Position numbers and translations under genes: made by a program. This document shows, in pieces, positions 16,169-24,229 of a stretch of 64,000 bases of DNA. Source of the DNA: Gammaproteobacteria bacterium (GTDB lineage: Bacteria; Pseudomonadota; Gammaproteobacteria; Acidiferrobacterales; SZUA-150); contig JAOUOD010000008.1 in the NCBI GenBank assembly GCA_029880545.1, forward strand, positions 1 to 64,000. The letters are read 5' to 3'. Numbering within the stretch: the stretch's first letter is position 1; every line of letters starts with the position of its first letter. The notes beneath the pieces are model-generated. The model worked only from the letters and a program-made list of their open reading frames with translations. It did not search any database and was not told the DNA's origin.

Positions 16169-18406
16169 ATGAACGACGTACAGCAGACACTGCCCCCAGG
16201 TAATCAGCAACCGGACTTCGTTGACGACGATACCATCGATATCAGCGAATACATCGGCATGCTCATTGAAAACCGCGTGCTCATTGGCAGCATCACCGCC
16301 GCGTGTTTTTTCCTCGCCACCTTGTATGCATTTGTTGCCACACCGATCTATCGCACCGATGCCCTGTTGCAGGTGGAGCAAGATGCCTCGCCGTTCCAGA
16401 AAATGGATGAGCTGGCCAGCATGATGGGCGCTGACGCCACGTCAGCGGTCACCGAAATTGAAATCATCAAGTCACGCAAGGTCATTGGCGGCGTCATCGA
16501 CAAGCTAAACCTCACCATTGAAATCACGCCCAGGTATTTCCCCTTGTTTGGTGCATCCTCGGCGCGCGCGTTCAAGCCCAAGGTTGATGAACTTGCCGAG
16601 CCATGGTTATGGTTCGACAGCTATGCCTGGGGCGGCGAAGTGCTCGACATCGACCGGCTGAGTGTACCGCGCACGCTGGTGGAAGAGGATCTGCAATTTG
16701 TCGTCAAGGACGACAAGCACTATGCCCTGTATGCAACCGACGAACTGCTGCTTGAAGGCGAAGTCGGCGTGCCGGCTGAAAACGCCGACACCGGTGTCAG
16801 CATGTTTGTCAGCCGCATGCGCGCCCGCGCCGGTATCAGCTTTAAGGTCAGGAAGTATTCACGCACCTTGTTAATTGTCGAATTACAGAAAAAGGTCAAC
16901 GTTTCGGAGAAAGGCCGCAAGACCGGCATCCTCAGCGTCAGCCTCGAAGGCAAGGATCGTGACCAGATCACCACCGTTGTAGACGAAATCACCAGGAGCT
17001 ACCTGCGCCAGAATGTTGAGCGTCGTTCCGAGGAATCGGAAAAAATGCTCGAATTCATATCATCACAACTGCCTTCGCTGAAAACTGACCTGGGCGCAGC
17101 GGAGCAGGCGCTAAACCGCCATCGTGAAGACAAGGGAACGGTAGACCTGAGCTTTGAAAGCCAGAAGCTCATTGATCGTGTTGCCGATATCGAGTCGGCC
17201 ATATCCAAGCTCAATATCGAAAAAGCCGAGTTGTCACAAAAACTGACTACCAGTCACCCGGTAATTATTGGCATCAACGAAAAACTGTCCAAGCTTGATG
17301 AACAACGTCGCGATATTGAAACGTCGCTGTCCAAGTTGCCGGAAACGGAACTGGAATCGGTCAAGCTCAAGCGCGATGTGACTGTTGCCAACGAGTTGTA
17401 CATGTTGCTGCTCAACAAGACCCAGGAGTTGCGCGTCGCCAAGGCCGGTACCGTCGGCAGTGTACGCGTTATTGATATCGCCTTGCCGGGTGAAGAACCG
17501 GTCAAGCCGAAGAAGTTGTTGATCATGGCGGTCAGCCTGATTCTTGGTTTTATTGCCGGCATTATGGCTGCGGCCTTGCGCAAGGCGCTCAACAAGACCG
17601 TGGAAGATCCCAATGCCATTGAAAAGAACCTGGGCTATGCCATTTACGCAGAAATCCCGCAATCGCAATACCAGGAAGTGTCTGACAAGGCGCTGAAGCG
17701 CAAGAAGTCGCGTGATCGTGAACTGCTGGCGCACACCAACAAGGAAGACCCGGTAACCGAAAGCCTGCGCAGTTTGCGTACCAGTATCCAGTTTGCCCTG
17801 CTTGAAGCCACTAATAACGTGGTACTGATCTCCGGCCCGGCACCGGAAATCGGCAAGTCATTTGTATCGTGCAACTTCTCGTATGTGATGGCCGAAGCGG
17901 ACAAGAAAATCCTGCTGATTGATGCCGACATGCGCAAGGGCCATTTGCATGAATACTTTGGCCTGGAGCGCAGCCCTGGCCTGTCCGAGCTTGTCAGTGG
18001 CGAAGCCAGTCTTGACAAGGTCATCCACAAGGGCGCCTTGCATCCGAACCTGGATGTCATCAGTTCCGGTGTCTATCCGCCCAATCCATCGGAGTTGCTC
18101 ATGAGTCCGCGGTTTGTGGATTTCCTCGAGAAGGTCAAGCCGAACTATGATCTGATCATTTTTGATACGCCACCGATCCTGGCGGTAACCGATGCGTCTG
18201 TGCTGGCGCGCAATGCCGGCACCTGTTTCATGGTGTTGCGTTCCGGACAGCATCACATGCGCGAGATCAGCCTGGCGTTCAAGCGCTTCGAGCAAAACGG
18301 TGTGCGCATGCGTGGCGCCATATTCAACGGCGTGGAAATCGCCGCCCGTGGTTATGGCAAGAGCTACGGTTACAAGTACTACAGTTATCAGTACCGCTAT
18401 AAATAA
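16169..18406 (+). CDS. wzc: Wzc-like tyrosine-protein kinase / chain-length determinant
   Basis: This inner-membrane polysaccharide co-polymerase with a BY-kinase domain controls chain length and export with Wza. It has a Wzz-type N-terminus with a first membrane segment at about residues 30-52, a long periplasmic coiled-coil-rich region, and a second membrane segment (LLIMAVSLILGFIAGIMAA). The cytoplasmic ATPase follows, with Walker A-like SGPAPEIGKSF, Walker A' ILLIDADMRKG and Walker B LIIFDTPP. The C-terminus is a Tyr cluster (GYGKSYGYKYYSYQYRYK), the autophosphorylation site dephosphorylated by Wzb. The frame opens at 16133 inside the repeat. The ATG at 16169 behind AAGGGA gives the typical MNDVQQ start and 745 residues. 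Confidence 0.93.
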   Translation: MNDVQQTLPPGNQQPDFVDDDTIDISEYIGMLIENRVLIGSITAACFFLATLYAFVATPIYRTDALLQVEQDASPFQKMDELASMMGADATSAVTEIEIIKSRKVIGGVIDKLNLTIEITPRYFPLFGASSARAFKPKVDELAEPWLWFDSYAWGGEVLDIDRLSVPRTLVEEDLQFVVKDDKHYALYATDELLLEGEVGVPAENADTGVSMFVSRMRARAGISFKVRKYSRTLLIVELQKKVNVSEKGRKTGILSVSLEGKDRDQITTVVDEITRSYLRQNVERRSEESEKMLEFISSQLPSLKTDLGAAEQALNRHREDKGTVDLSFESQKLIDRVADIESAISKLNIEKAELSQKLTTSHPVIIGINEKLSKLDEQRRDIETSLSKLPETELESVKLKRDVTVANELYMLLLNKTQELRVAKAGTVGSVRVIDIALPGEEPVKPKKLLIMAVSLILGFIAGIMAAALRKALNKTVEDPNAIEKNLGYAIYAEIPQSQYQEVSDKALKRKKSRDRELLAHTNKEDPVTESLRSLRTSIQFALLEATNNVVLISGPAPEIGKSFVSCNFSYVMAEADKKILLIDADMRKGHLHEYFGLERSPGLSELVSGEASLDKVIHKGALHPNLDVISSGVYPPNPSELLMSPRFVDFLEKVKPNYDLIIFDTPPILAVTDASVLARNAGTCFMVLRSGQHHMREISLAFKRFEQNGVRMRGAIFNGVEIAARGYGKSYGYKYYSYQYRYK

Positions 18407-18445
18407 AGCCGGCACAAGGTAGCGATATAAAGGGAAGAGTTGGTC

Positions 18446-19048
18446 ATGAAGTCATCGAATACGGTGTACCACAACGCCACGGTAACGCGTGAGCGTCGCG
18501 AGGGTCTGAACAAACACAAAGGCGCGGTATTGTGGTTCACCGGCCTGTCCGGTGCCGGCAAATCGACGCTGGCACATACAGTCGAGGAACAACTGCACCA
18601 GCGTGGTATTCGCACCTACGTGTTTGATGGCGACAATGTTCGTCATGGCCTGTGCGGCGACCTGGGTTTCAGCCTCGACGATCGCAGCGAAAACCTGCGC
18701 CGTATCGGCGAGATGACGCGCCTGTTCCTGGATGCCGGCATGGTGTCATTGACCGCGTTTATTTCACCGATGCGCGAGGATCGTGAGCGCATCCGCGGCA
18801 TCGTTGGTGAGCAGGACTTTATCGAAATTTTTTGCCAGTGCGATATTTCCATTTGCGAGCAGCGTGACGTCAAGGGCCTGTACAAGCGTGCACGCGCGGG
18901 TGAAATTGCCGATTTCACCGGAATTTCCTCGCCCTACGAAGCACCGGAAAATCCCCAATTGATCGTCAATACCGGCAGTGACAGCCTCGAAGACTGCGCC
19001 GCCCAGGTAATTGGCCTGCTGCAGCAGCGTGGCATCCTGTTGTCCTGA
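18446..19048 (+). CDS. cysC: Adenylylsulfate kinase
   Basis: CysC phosphorylates APS to PAPS using ATP. The P-loop GLSGAGKSTLA is at about residues 33-43, followed by YVFDGDNVRHGLCGDLGFS and the YKRARAGEIADFTGISSPYE segment. The 200-residue length is typical. The ATG at 18446 has an AGGGAAGAG ribosome site; a TTG at 18440 is the alternative. It lies 40 bp after wzc, with no cysD, cysN or assimilatory cysH nearby. This isolated placement in a polysaccharide locus with two sulfotransferases implies that it supplies PAPS for sulfation of the polymer. Confidence 0.95.
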   Translation: MKSSNTVYHNATVTRERREGLNKHKGAVLWFTGLSGAGKSTLAHTVEEQLHQRGIRTYVFDGDNVRHGLCGDLGFSLDDRSENLRRIGEMTRLFLDAGMVSLTAFISPMREDRERIRGIVGEQDFIEIFCQCDISICEQRDVKGLYKRARAGEIADFTGISSPYEAPENPQLIVNTGSDSLEDCAAQVIGLLQQRGILLS

Positions 19049-19197
19049 TCCGGTCCTCCTGGATTGTCGGAAAAGTGAGTGGTCGCAGACTTTACGGCCG
19101 GGACTGGGTCTTACAGGGTTGAGAACGTAGTAAGACAATCGTCTTGGTTTCTCAACAAATTCCCCAAGAATTCGGTTTCAAATTAAGCAATTAACTG

Positions 19198-19203
19198 TAT
19201 AAT
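19198..19203 (+). promoter_or_regulatory. Consensus -10 box (TATAAT) before the ArsR gene
   Basis: A perfect TATAAT lies 61 bp upstream of the regulator's ATG, after the cysC-arsR gap. The hexamer 17 bp upstream (GTTTCA) is a weak -35. Promoter function is plausible but not proven. Confidence 0.35.
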
Positions 19204-19264
19204 GGATCGCTAATATTGTTTGCCCATCGTAGTGTGACTTGGTGACAAGAAGGGGGAAGCGAGC

Positions 19265-19597
19265 ATGACTATGGCGGTTGACGAAATTGTAGACAGCCTG
19301 ATTTCCACCGAGGACGATATTTCCAGCGCCGCCCGATCCATGAAGGCCATGGCACACCCTCTGAGGCTGAAAATCCTCTGTATTCTTGGTACCAACCGGG
19401 ATATTTCGGTGCAAGACCTTGTCGACAAGGTTGGTACGTCGCAAAGCAACATTTCCCAGCATTTGTCCATACTCCGCGAAAAAGGCATTCTCACCACCCG
19501 GAAAGATGCCAACAAGGTGTATTACAGCATTGCTGATCCGGCGGTCGTGCGATTGATCGGATCGCTACGCGAAGCGTTTTGCGGTATCGCTGATTAG
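19265..19597 (+). CDS. ArsR-family regulator with BigR/SqrR-like cysteine pair
   Basis: This is a winged-helix repressor of 110 residues. The DNA-binding helix pair lies in VQDLVDKVGTSQSNISQHLSILREKGIL and the wing in TTRKDANKVYYSI. The metal-binding ELCVC motif of ArsR/SmtB sensors is absent. Instead it has only two cysteines, C39 (RLKILCIL) and C106 (REAFCGIAD). As I recall, the reactive cysteines of BigR and SqrR, which sense persulfide, are about 66 residues apart in equivalent helices. The next genes, a rhodanese and a glutaredoxin, fit sulfide/persulfide control. An ATG at 19271 is an alternative start. Sensing function is inferred, not shown. Confidence 0.8.
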   Translation: MTMAVDEIVDSLISTEDDISSAARSMKAMAHPLRLKILCILGTNRDISVQDLVDKVGTSQSNISQHLSILREKGILTTRKDANKVYYSIADPAVVRLIGSLREAFCGIAD

Positions 19598-19755
19598 GCG
19601 GCGATCAGGATGGGTTTGGCGCGCCTGCGCTGAACCGGCGGCCGGCGCTTGTTGCCCGGCGTGCAAACCGATAGAGTTAGCCCCCAAAAAGTTATCGATA
19701 AACCCCGCCCGGTCGCGGAGATGCCCGGGCTCAAACCATCACAGGTAGACCCATC

Positions 19756-20166
19756 ATGGAATTTGTTGTAGCCAATTGGTACTTGTTTGCCGCGCTGGCG
19801 CTGATTTTGTTTATGTTGTTTGGCAGTACGATCACCCTGGCCATGAACGGCATCAAGTCCGTCAATGCGTCCCAGGCGATTCAGCTGGTCAATCATGACA
19901 AGGGCGTCATGATCGATGTGTGTGAAACCGTTGAATACCAGCAGGGACATATTCCCGGCGCCGGGAATTATCCGATGAGCACGCTGGGCGCACGCCTGAA
20001 GGACCTCGAAAAACACAAGGCCAAGCCGGTCATTGTTGTATGCCGCAGCGGCAACCGTTCTGCCCGCGCCGCGGTGATGCTGAAGAAGCAGGGGTTTGGG
20101 CAAGTATATAACCTGAATGGCGGCAACATGGCCTGGCAGCGGGACAGCCTGCCCATGGAAAAGTAA
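19756..20166 (+). CDS. Membrane-anchored rhodanese-like protein
   Basis: The protein has 136 residues. One N-terminal membrane segment (YLFAALALILFMLFG, about 9-23) is followed by a single rhodanese domain. The active loop is C96-RSGNRS, carrying the persulfide-forming Cys. DVCETVEYQQGHIPGA is the typical domain entry. It would transfer sulfane sulfur at the cytoplasmic face of the inner membrane. It is followed by grxC, secB and gpsA, an order common in gammaproteobacteria. It stands 158 bp behind the ArsR regulator and may be its target. Confidence 0.92.
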   Translation: MEFVVANWYLFAALALILFMLFGSTITLAMNGIKSVNASQAIQLVNHDKGVMIDVCETVEYQQGHIPGAGNYPMSTLGARLKDLEKHKAKPVIVVCRSGNRSARAAVMLKKQGFGQVYNLNGGNMAWQRDSLPMEK

Positions 20167-20181
20167 TCTGAAGGACAGCTT

Positions 20182-20436
20182 ATGGCCGAAGTGACCATGT
20201 ATTGTACCCATGCGTGCCCTTACTGCCGCATGGCTATTGCGCTGCTGACAAAGAAAGGCGCCGTGATTAACCGGATACAGGTGGATGAGCAGCCCGAATT
20301 GCGGGCCAGGATGACCGAAATTACCGGTCGCACCAGCGTACCGCAGATTTTTATTGGTGATCGCCATGTCGGCGGTTATACCGATATCGTGGAACTGGAT
20401 ATGGAGGACGAACTCGACCCGCTGTTGCAGGCTTGA
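20182..20436 (+). CDS. grxC: Glutaredoxin 3
   Basis: This is a small dithiol glutaredoxin of 84 residues with the active site C12-P-Y-C15. The GSH-binding TSVPQIFIG and GGYTDI segments of GrxC-type proteins are present. It acts in the cytoplasm, reducing disulfides and glutathionylated proteins. It starts 15 bp after the rhodanese stop behind a GAAGGACAG ribosome site. Its place directly before secB is typical. Confidence 0.96.
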   Translation: MAEVTMYCTHACPYCRMAIALLTKKGAVINRIQVDEQPELRARMTEITGRTSVPQIFIGDRHVGGYTDIVELDMEDELDPLLQA

Positions 20437-20457
20437 GTATCAAAGTTGTTGTTTATC

Positions 20458-20473
20458 CTTGGCCCCGGCCAAG
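20458..20473. repeat. Short palindrome before secB (hairpin CTTGGC-CCCG-GCCAAG)
   Basis: This perfect 6-bp inverted repeat with a 4-base loop lies in the 73-bp grxC-secB gap. No T-run follows, so intrinsic termination is not supported. It could affect mRNA stability or be incidental. Confidence 0.4.
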
Positions 20474-20509
20474 AGAACAGAAAATTACAATATCAGTTAA
20501 GGAATTATC

Positions 20510-20998
20510 ATGAGTAATGAAGCCGGAGAAAACCAGGGCGATAACACGCAGGCACCGGAAGGGCCGGTATTGAGTCTTGAGCGTGTATACCTGAAAGACG
20601 TATCGTTTGAATCGCCCAACAGTCCTGACGTGTTTGCCATGCAGGGCGGCAACCCGGAAATCAGTATCCAGATCAACATGGGTCATCGGCAACTGGGTAA
20701 CGAAGGTTTTTATGAAGTTGTGCTGAATATAAACGCCACCGCCAAGCTGGAAGAGAAGACCGTTTTTCTTGCCGAGGTTCAGCAGGCCGGACTGTTCATG
20801 ATCAAGGGTGTGCCGGAAGAAGAATTGACGAAGGTACTGGAAATCGCCTGCCCGAATATCCTGTTGCCGTTTGTGCGCGAAGCAGTGAACGACTTTGTTA
20901 CCAAGGGTGGTTTCCCGCAGTTGTTGATCAACCCGGTAAACTTCGAGGCCCTGTACATTCAGAAACAGGCCGCGCAACAGGCTCAAGCCAAGCACTAG
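20510..20998 (+). CDS. secB: Protein-export chaperone SecB
   Basis: SecB is a tetrameric cytoplasmic chaperone that keeps preproteins unfolded and delivers them to SecA. The 162-residue protein shows the family features LERVYLKDVSFESPNSP, NPEISIQINMG, EVVLNINATAKL, and the C-terminal LPFVREAVNDFVTKGGFPQLLINPVNFEALY. It has AAGGAATT before the ATG. Its clients here would include the many exported proteins of the window. Confidence 0.97.
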   Translation: MSNEAGENQGDNTQAPEGPVLSLERVYLKDVSFESPNSPDVFAMQGGNPEISIQINMGHRQLGNEGFYEVVLNINATAKLEEKTVFLAEVQQAGLFMIKGVPEEELTKVLEIACPNILLPFVREAVNDFVTKGGFPQLLINPVNFEALYIQKQAAQQAQAKH

Positions 20999-21086
20999 GT
21001 TTGCTGATTAACCCGGAACCGAATACCGGGATGAAGCTGGTTGCCGCCATCAGTGTTATTGGTTGGTGAAAAGCAGGGAGGAATGC

Positions 21087-22088
21087 GTGACTGATCAATC
21101 ACCATCTGTTGCTGTACTGGGTGCCGGTTCCTGGGGAACCGCGCTGGCCATGCTGGTTGCCCGTAACGGCTTTAACGTGACCCTGTGGGGGCACGATGCC
21201 GCGCACATGGCCATGTTGGCCCATGAGCGAAAAAACAGCCGTTATCTTCCCGGCATGACTTTTCCGGATAACCTGGAAATCAGCGATAACCTGAACGATA
21301 CCGCAACGACTCACGAGAACTGGCTGGTGGTGGTTCCCAGTCATGCGTTTCGCGTGACATTGGATGCGCTGGCGCCGTTCGCCTCCGCTGATACAAGGCT
21401 GGCGTGGGCGACCAAGGGACTGGAGCCGGAAGCCAGCCGCTTGTTAAGCGATATCGTTACCGAATCCTGTCCGGGCGTGCGTTCTGCCGTGGTATCCGGC
21501 CCGACCTTTGCCAAGGAAGTGGCCATGGGTATGCCTACTGCGCTGACCGTCGCTTCAAGCGATACCGAGACCGCCGAGCATGTCGCCAACTGGCTGCGCG
21601 GTGACACCGTGCGCGTGTATACCAATTCAGATGTCATCGGCGTGCAGCTGGGTGGCGCTATCAAGAATGTCATGGCCATTGCTGCCGGCATCAGTGATGG
21701 CCTGGGATTTGGTGCCAATACCCGCGCCGCCCTGATTACCCGCGGGCTGGCGGAACTGACCCGACTTGGGGTCGCCATGGGTGGCCACGCTGAAACCTTT
21801 ACTGGTCTCACCGGTGCCGGTGACCTGGTGCTGACTTGCACTGACAACTTGTCCCGCAATCGCCAGGTGGGCCTGGGCCTGGGTGCCGGCAAGTCGCTGG
21901 CAACCATTCTGTCCGAACTGGGGCAGGAGGCGGAAGGCGTCAATACCGCACGGGAGCTGCATCGCCTGGCGGCCAGGCTCGGTGTTGATATGCCCATTAC
22001 CGAACAGGTGTTCCGGGTGTTGTACGAAGGTGTTTCGCCGCGCGATGCGGTGGTCGCCCTGTTGCAGCGCGACCCGAAATCCGAATAG
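21087..22088 (+). CDS. gpsA: Glycerol-3-phosphate dehydrogenase [NAD(P)+]
   Basis: GpsA reduces dihydroxyacetone phosphate to sn-glycerol-3-phosphate for phospholipid synthesis. The N-terminus carries the Rossmann motif VLGAGSWGTALA. VSGPTFAKEVAMGMPTA and the active-site GGAIKNVMAIAAGISDGLG with the catalytic Lys follow, then GLTGAGDLVLTCT. The frame is open from 21063. The GTG at 21087 is chosen because it sits behind GGGAGGAA and gives the normal N-terminus and 333 residues. Confidence 0.96.
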   Translation: MTDQSPSVAVLGAGSWGTALAMLVARNGFNVTLWGHDAAHMAMLAHERKNSRYLPGMTFPDNLEISDNLNDTATTHENWLVVVPSHAFRVTLDALAPFASADTRLAWATKGLEPEASRLLSDIVTESCPGVRSAVVSGPTFAKEVAMGMPTALTVASSDTETAEHVANWLRGDTVRVYTNSDVIGVQLGGAIKNVMAIAAGISDGLGFGANTRAALITRGLAELTRLGVAMGGHAETFTGLTGAGDLVLTCTDNLSRNRQVGLGLGAGKSLATILSELGQEAEGVNTARELHRLAARLGVDMPITEQVFRVLYEGVSPRDAVVALLQRDPKSE

Positions 22089-22342
22089 CGTCGATTTCGG
22101 GCTGGAGCCGCTTTTCTGCCTGCCAGCAACTCTCGAGATCACCGGCATTTTTGGCCCTCAGCGGCAGCAATTTGACGTGATTTGTCAGTTGCTTGTCTGA
22201 ATTTGCTTCGCTGAGCCCTGCGTCAAATTTTTGGCATTTTCCATATAAAACAACAGCTTTTGCTGGATTTGCGTAATTCATGTCTGGCAATCACCGGTTC
22301 CAGCACATATTTTGACTTTTTCTCTCTAATTATCAGTTGGTT

Positions 22343-22367
22343 ACAAGACATTTTTTAATTGCCTTGT
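22343..22367. promoter_or_regulatory. Candidate activator (enhancer) site upstream of the sigma-54 promoter
   Basis: ACAAGAC (22343-22349) and GCCTTGT (22361-22367) form an inverted repeat matching at 6 of 7 positions with an 11-bp spacer. Its centre lies about 146 bp before the predicted transcription start, the usual place for binding of a bacterial enhancer-binding protein. The protein is unknown. Confidence 0.35.
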
Positions 22368-22473
22368 GAGAATCATGTCTTCCTCCGTCAAAAACCTGAC
22401 TTTAATCACACAATAAAACCCTGAGTATTTCCACTGATTGAACTTTTTCAATTAGTCAAAAATTGCCAAAACT

Positions 22474-22490
22474 TTGGCACGGTCGTTGCT
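22474..22490 (+). promoter_or_regulatory. Sigma-54 (RpoN) promoter, consensus match
   Basis: TTGGCACGGTCGTTGCT carries the -24 element TTGGCACG and the -12 element TTGCT. Exactly 10 bases lie between the invariant GG (22476-22477) and GC (22488-22489). It matches the published consensus YTGGCACG-N4-TTGCW at every position. Transcription would start near 22501, giving a leader of about 145 bases before the ATG at 22646. Confidence 0.8.
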
Positions 22491-22645
22491 GAGCAGCCGC
22501 GTAAGCAATAAAAAGATGAATAAATCGCATAATTGACATAAACTAGTCTGCATAACCTATTGAATTATAAAGACGTTGATTCATCCTGGTCTGCGGATTT
22601 CTAAACCTGGCACAAGTATGTGGAAGAACGGGGCGCGAGGACCGA

Positions 22646-24229
22646 ATGCCTGACGACAAAACCAATCCGGGAACATGGTGCGACACGATGAAAACTTGTT
22701 GTCGAGTTTTTGTCATGTCCACGATTATTTTTGTGGCTATGCTCGGCCAATCACCGGTATACGCTACACCCGTCTCACGCACTATCACCATTGACGGCGT
22801 AATGACCGATTGGATTGCGCCTTTCGACCTCACAACCAACCCCGGACAATTTTCCACCGATGGTGACGGCTCGGTCTGTCCTTCAACCGACCTGGATACC
22901 GGTACACCTTGCGCGGTGCTGACGCCCAGTGGTCGTGACCTGGCACGATTTGCCTACACCTGGGATACGACGAACCTGTACTTCTACGTCGAACGTGTAG
23001 CTGGCACCTCCAACTCCACCGACTGGTTCTTTTACATAGACGTGGATAACGACGGCTTGATGGAAGCCGGCGAAAAAGTATTGCGTATTGCATGGAATGG
23101 AAATACCCGCGCTACATCCCGGGAGTTGTGGGACTACGTACCGTTGTTGCCGGCTGGTGACAGTATGGCCGGGGACGGCTATACCATGCCCGGCGGGATT
23201 TCGAACAAGCAGACAATGGCTGGCGCCAGTGGCGGCGCGACTGACAAGTTGTCCATGGAATCCTGGATCGCGTTTTCCGAAATCGGATTGAGCGGTCCGC
23301 AATCGATCCAATTCCATATTGCCGCCGGCAACTCTACAGCGTTGCCGGGCGGAATCATCGATAACATGAATGGCCCGGCAGGCAGTGGTCTGCAATTCTC
23401 CGAGCTGGGTGTCAGCAAGATAGCCAGTGTCGCTGATGTCTATGGCACCAGTGCATTTAGCTACACCATTACGATCAGCAATGCCGGTGACGTCGATGCA
23501 ACCAATGTTTCCGTAACGGATGTATTGCCGGCCGAAGTGAGTTACGTGAGCCATGCAGCCGGACAGGGCAGTTATGATCAGGCCACCGGTGTCTGGACCA
23601 TAGGCACTATTCCCTTTACCACGCCGAATACCAGCATCAGCCTTGTGATTACCGTGGTCCCGGCGGCGGTGACCGTAGTGACGCCGGTAACCAACAGCAC
23701 CAGTGCTTTGACGCTTGACCAGAATGATTCCAACAGTGCCAATGATATTGGCAGCGTCACTGTGCAATTGCATCCTGCTCCAAGCCTGGTGGTAATGAAA
23801 TCAGTTACCACTGTAACGGATCCGGTTAACCTTTCGGTTAATCCGAAATCCATACCGGGCGCAGTAAAGCTTTACCAGGTTGATGTCACCAACACCGGTA
23901 CCGGCGCATCGGATGCTGACAGCCTGGTTGTTGCCGATGCCATTCCGGTGAATACGGAAATGTATGTTGCCAGCCTGGGCGCAGGTCCGGTTGTGTTTAT
24001 TGATTCAGGTTCGACGCTCGCTTACACCTACACATCGCTGTCCAGTACGACAGACAGTATCGATTTTTCCAGTAATGGAGGCGCTACCTGGACCTATACA
24101 CCGGTAGCTGATGCGGATGGCTATGACGCCAATGTTACAAACTTCCGTATCAGGCCGACGGGTTCGTTGCCGGCTGCAGTCGGTAGCACCCCGGCATTCA
24201 GTCTCCGGTTCCAGGTAAGGCTGAAATGA
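22646..24229 (+). CDS. Secreted DUF11-repeat protein with CBM9-like N-terminal domain
   Basis: The protein has 527 residues. A signal peptide is visible (hydrophobic run after MKTCCRVFVM, cleavage near VYATP at about residue 40). The ATG at 22646 has CGAGGA upstream; an internal ATG at 22688 would give a more ordinary signal peptide but lacks a ribosome site. Mature residues about 45-250 begin TITIDGVMTDW and contain WDTTNLYFYVE and DVDNDGLMEAGE, resembling CBM9-type or surface beta-sandwich domains. Two DUF11-like repeats follow (YTITISNAGDVDATNVSVTD; LYQVDVTNTGTGASDADSLV). It has no anchor. It is the first gene after the sigma-54 promoter and overlaps the next gene by ATGA. The exact role is unknown; extracellular structure or adhesion is inferred. 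Confidence 0.75.
   Translation: MPDDKTNPGTWCDTMKTCCRVFVMSTIIFVAMLGQSPVYATPVSRTITIDGVMTDWIAPFDLTTNPGQFSTDGDGSVCPSTDLDTGTPCAVLTPSGRDLARFAYTWDTTNLYFYVERVAGTSNSTDWFFYIDVDNDGLMEAGEKVLRIAWNGNTRATSRELWDYVPLLPAGDSMAGDGYTMPGGISNKQTMAGASGGATDKLSMESWIAFSEIGLSGPQSIQFHIAAGNSTALPGGIIDNMNGPAGSGLQFSELGVSKIASVADVYGTSAFSYTITISNAGDVDATNVSVTDVLPAEVSYVSHAAGQGSYDQATGVWTIGTIPFTTPNTSISLVITVVPAAVTVVTPVTNSTSALTLDQNDSNSANDIGSVTVQLHPAPSLVVMKSVTTVTDPVNLSVNPKSIPGAVKLYQVDVTNTGTGASDADSLVVADAIPVNTEMYVASLGAGPVVFIDSGSTLAYTYTSLSSTTDSIDFSSNGGATWTYTPVADADGYDANVTNFRIRPTGSLPAAVGSTPAFSLRFQVRLK

Larger units (their letters stand above)
22089..22645. other. 557-bp intergenic region with sigma-54 promoter and possible enhancer site
   Basis: No credible gene is present on either strand. 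The region turns AT-rich in its middle. It holds a consensus sigma-54 promoter at 22474-22490 and an upstream near-perfect inverted repeat (22343-22367) at a typical activator distance. The space is unusually long for this window, which fits a regulatory region for the DUF11 block downstream. Confidence 0.75.

Noticed and set aside
22533-22538. TTGACA hexamer downstream of the sigma-54 site
   Set aside because: No -10 match at 16-18 bp spacing; the sigma-54 site nearby is far stronger.
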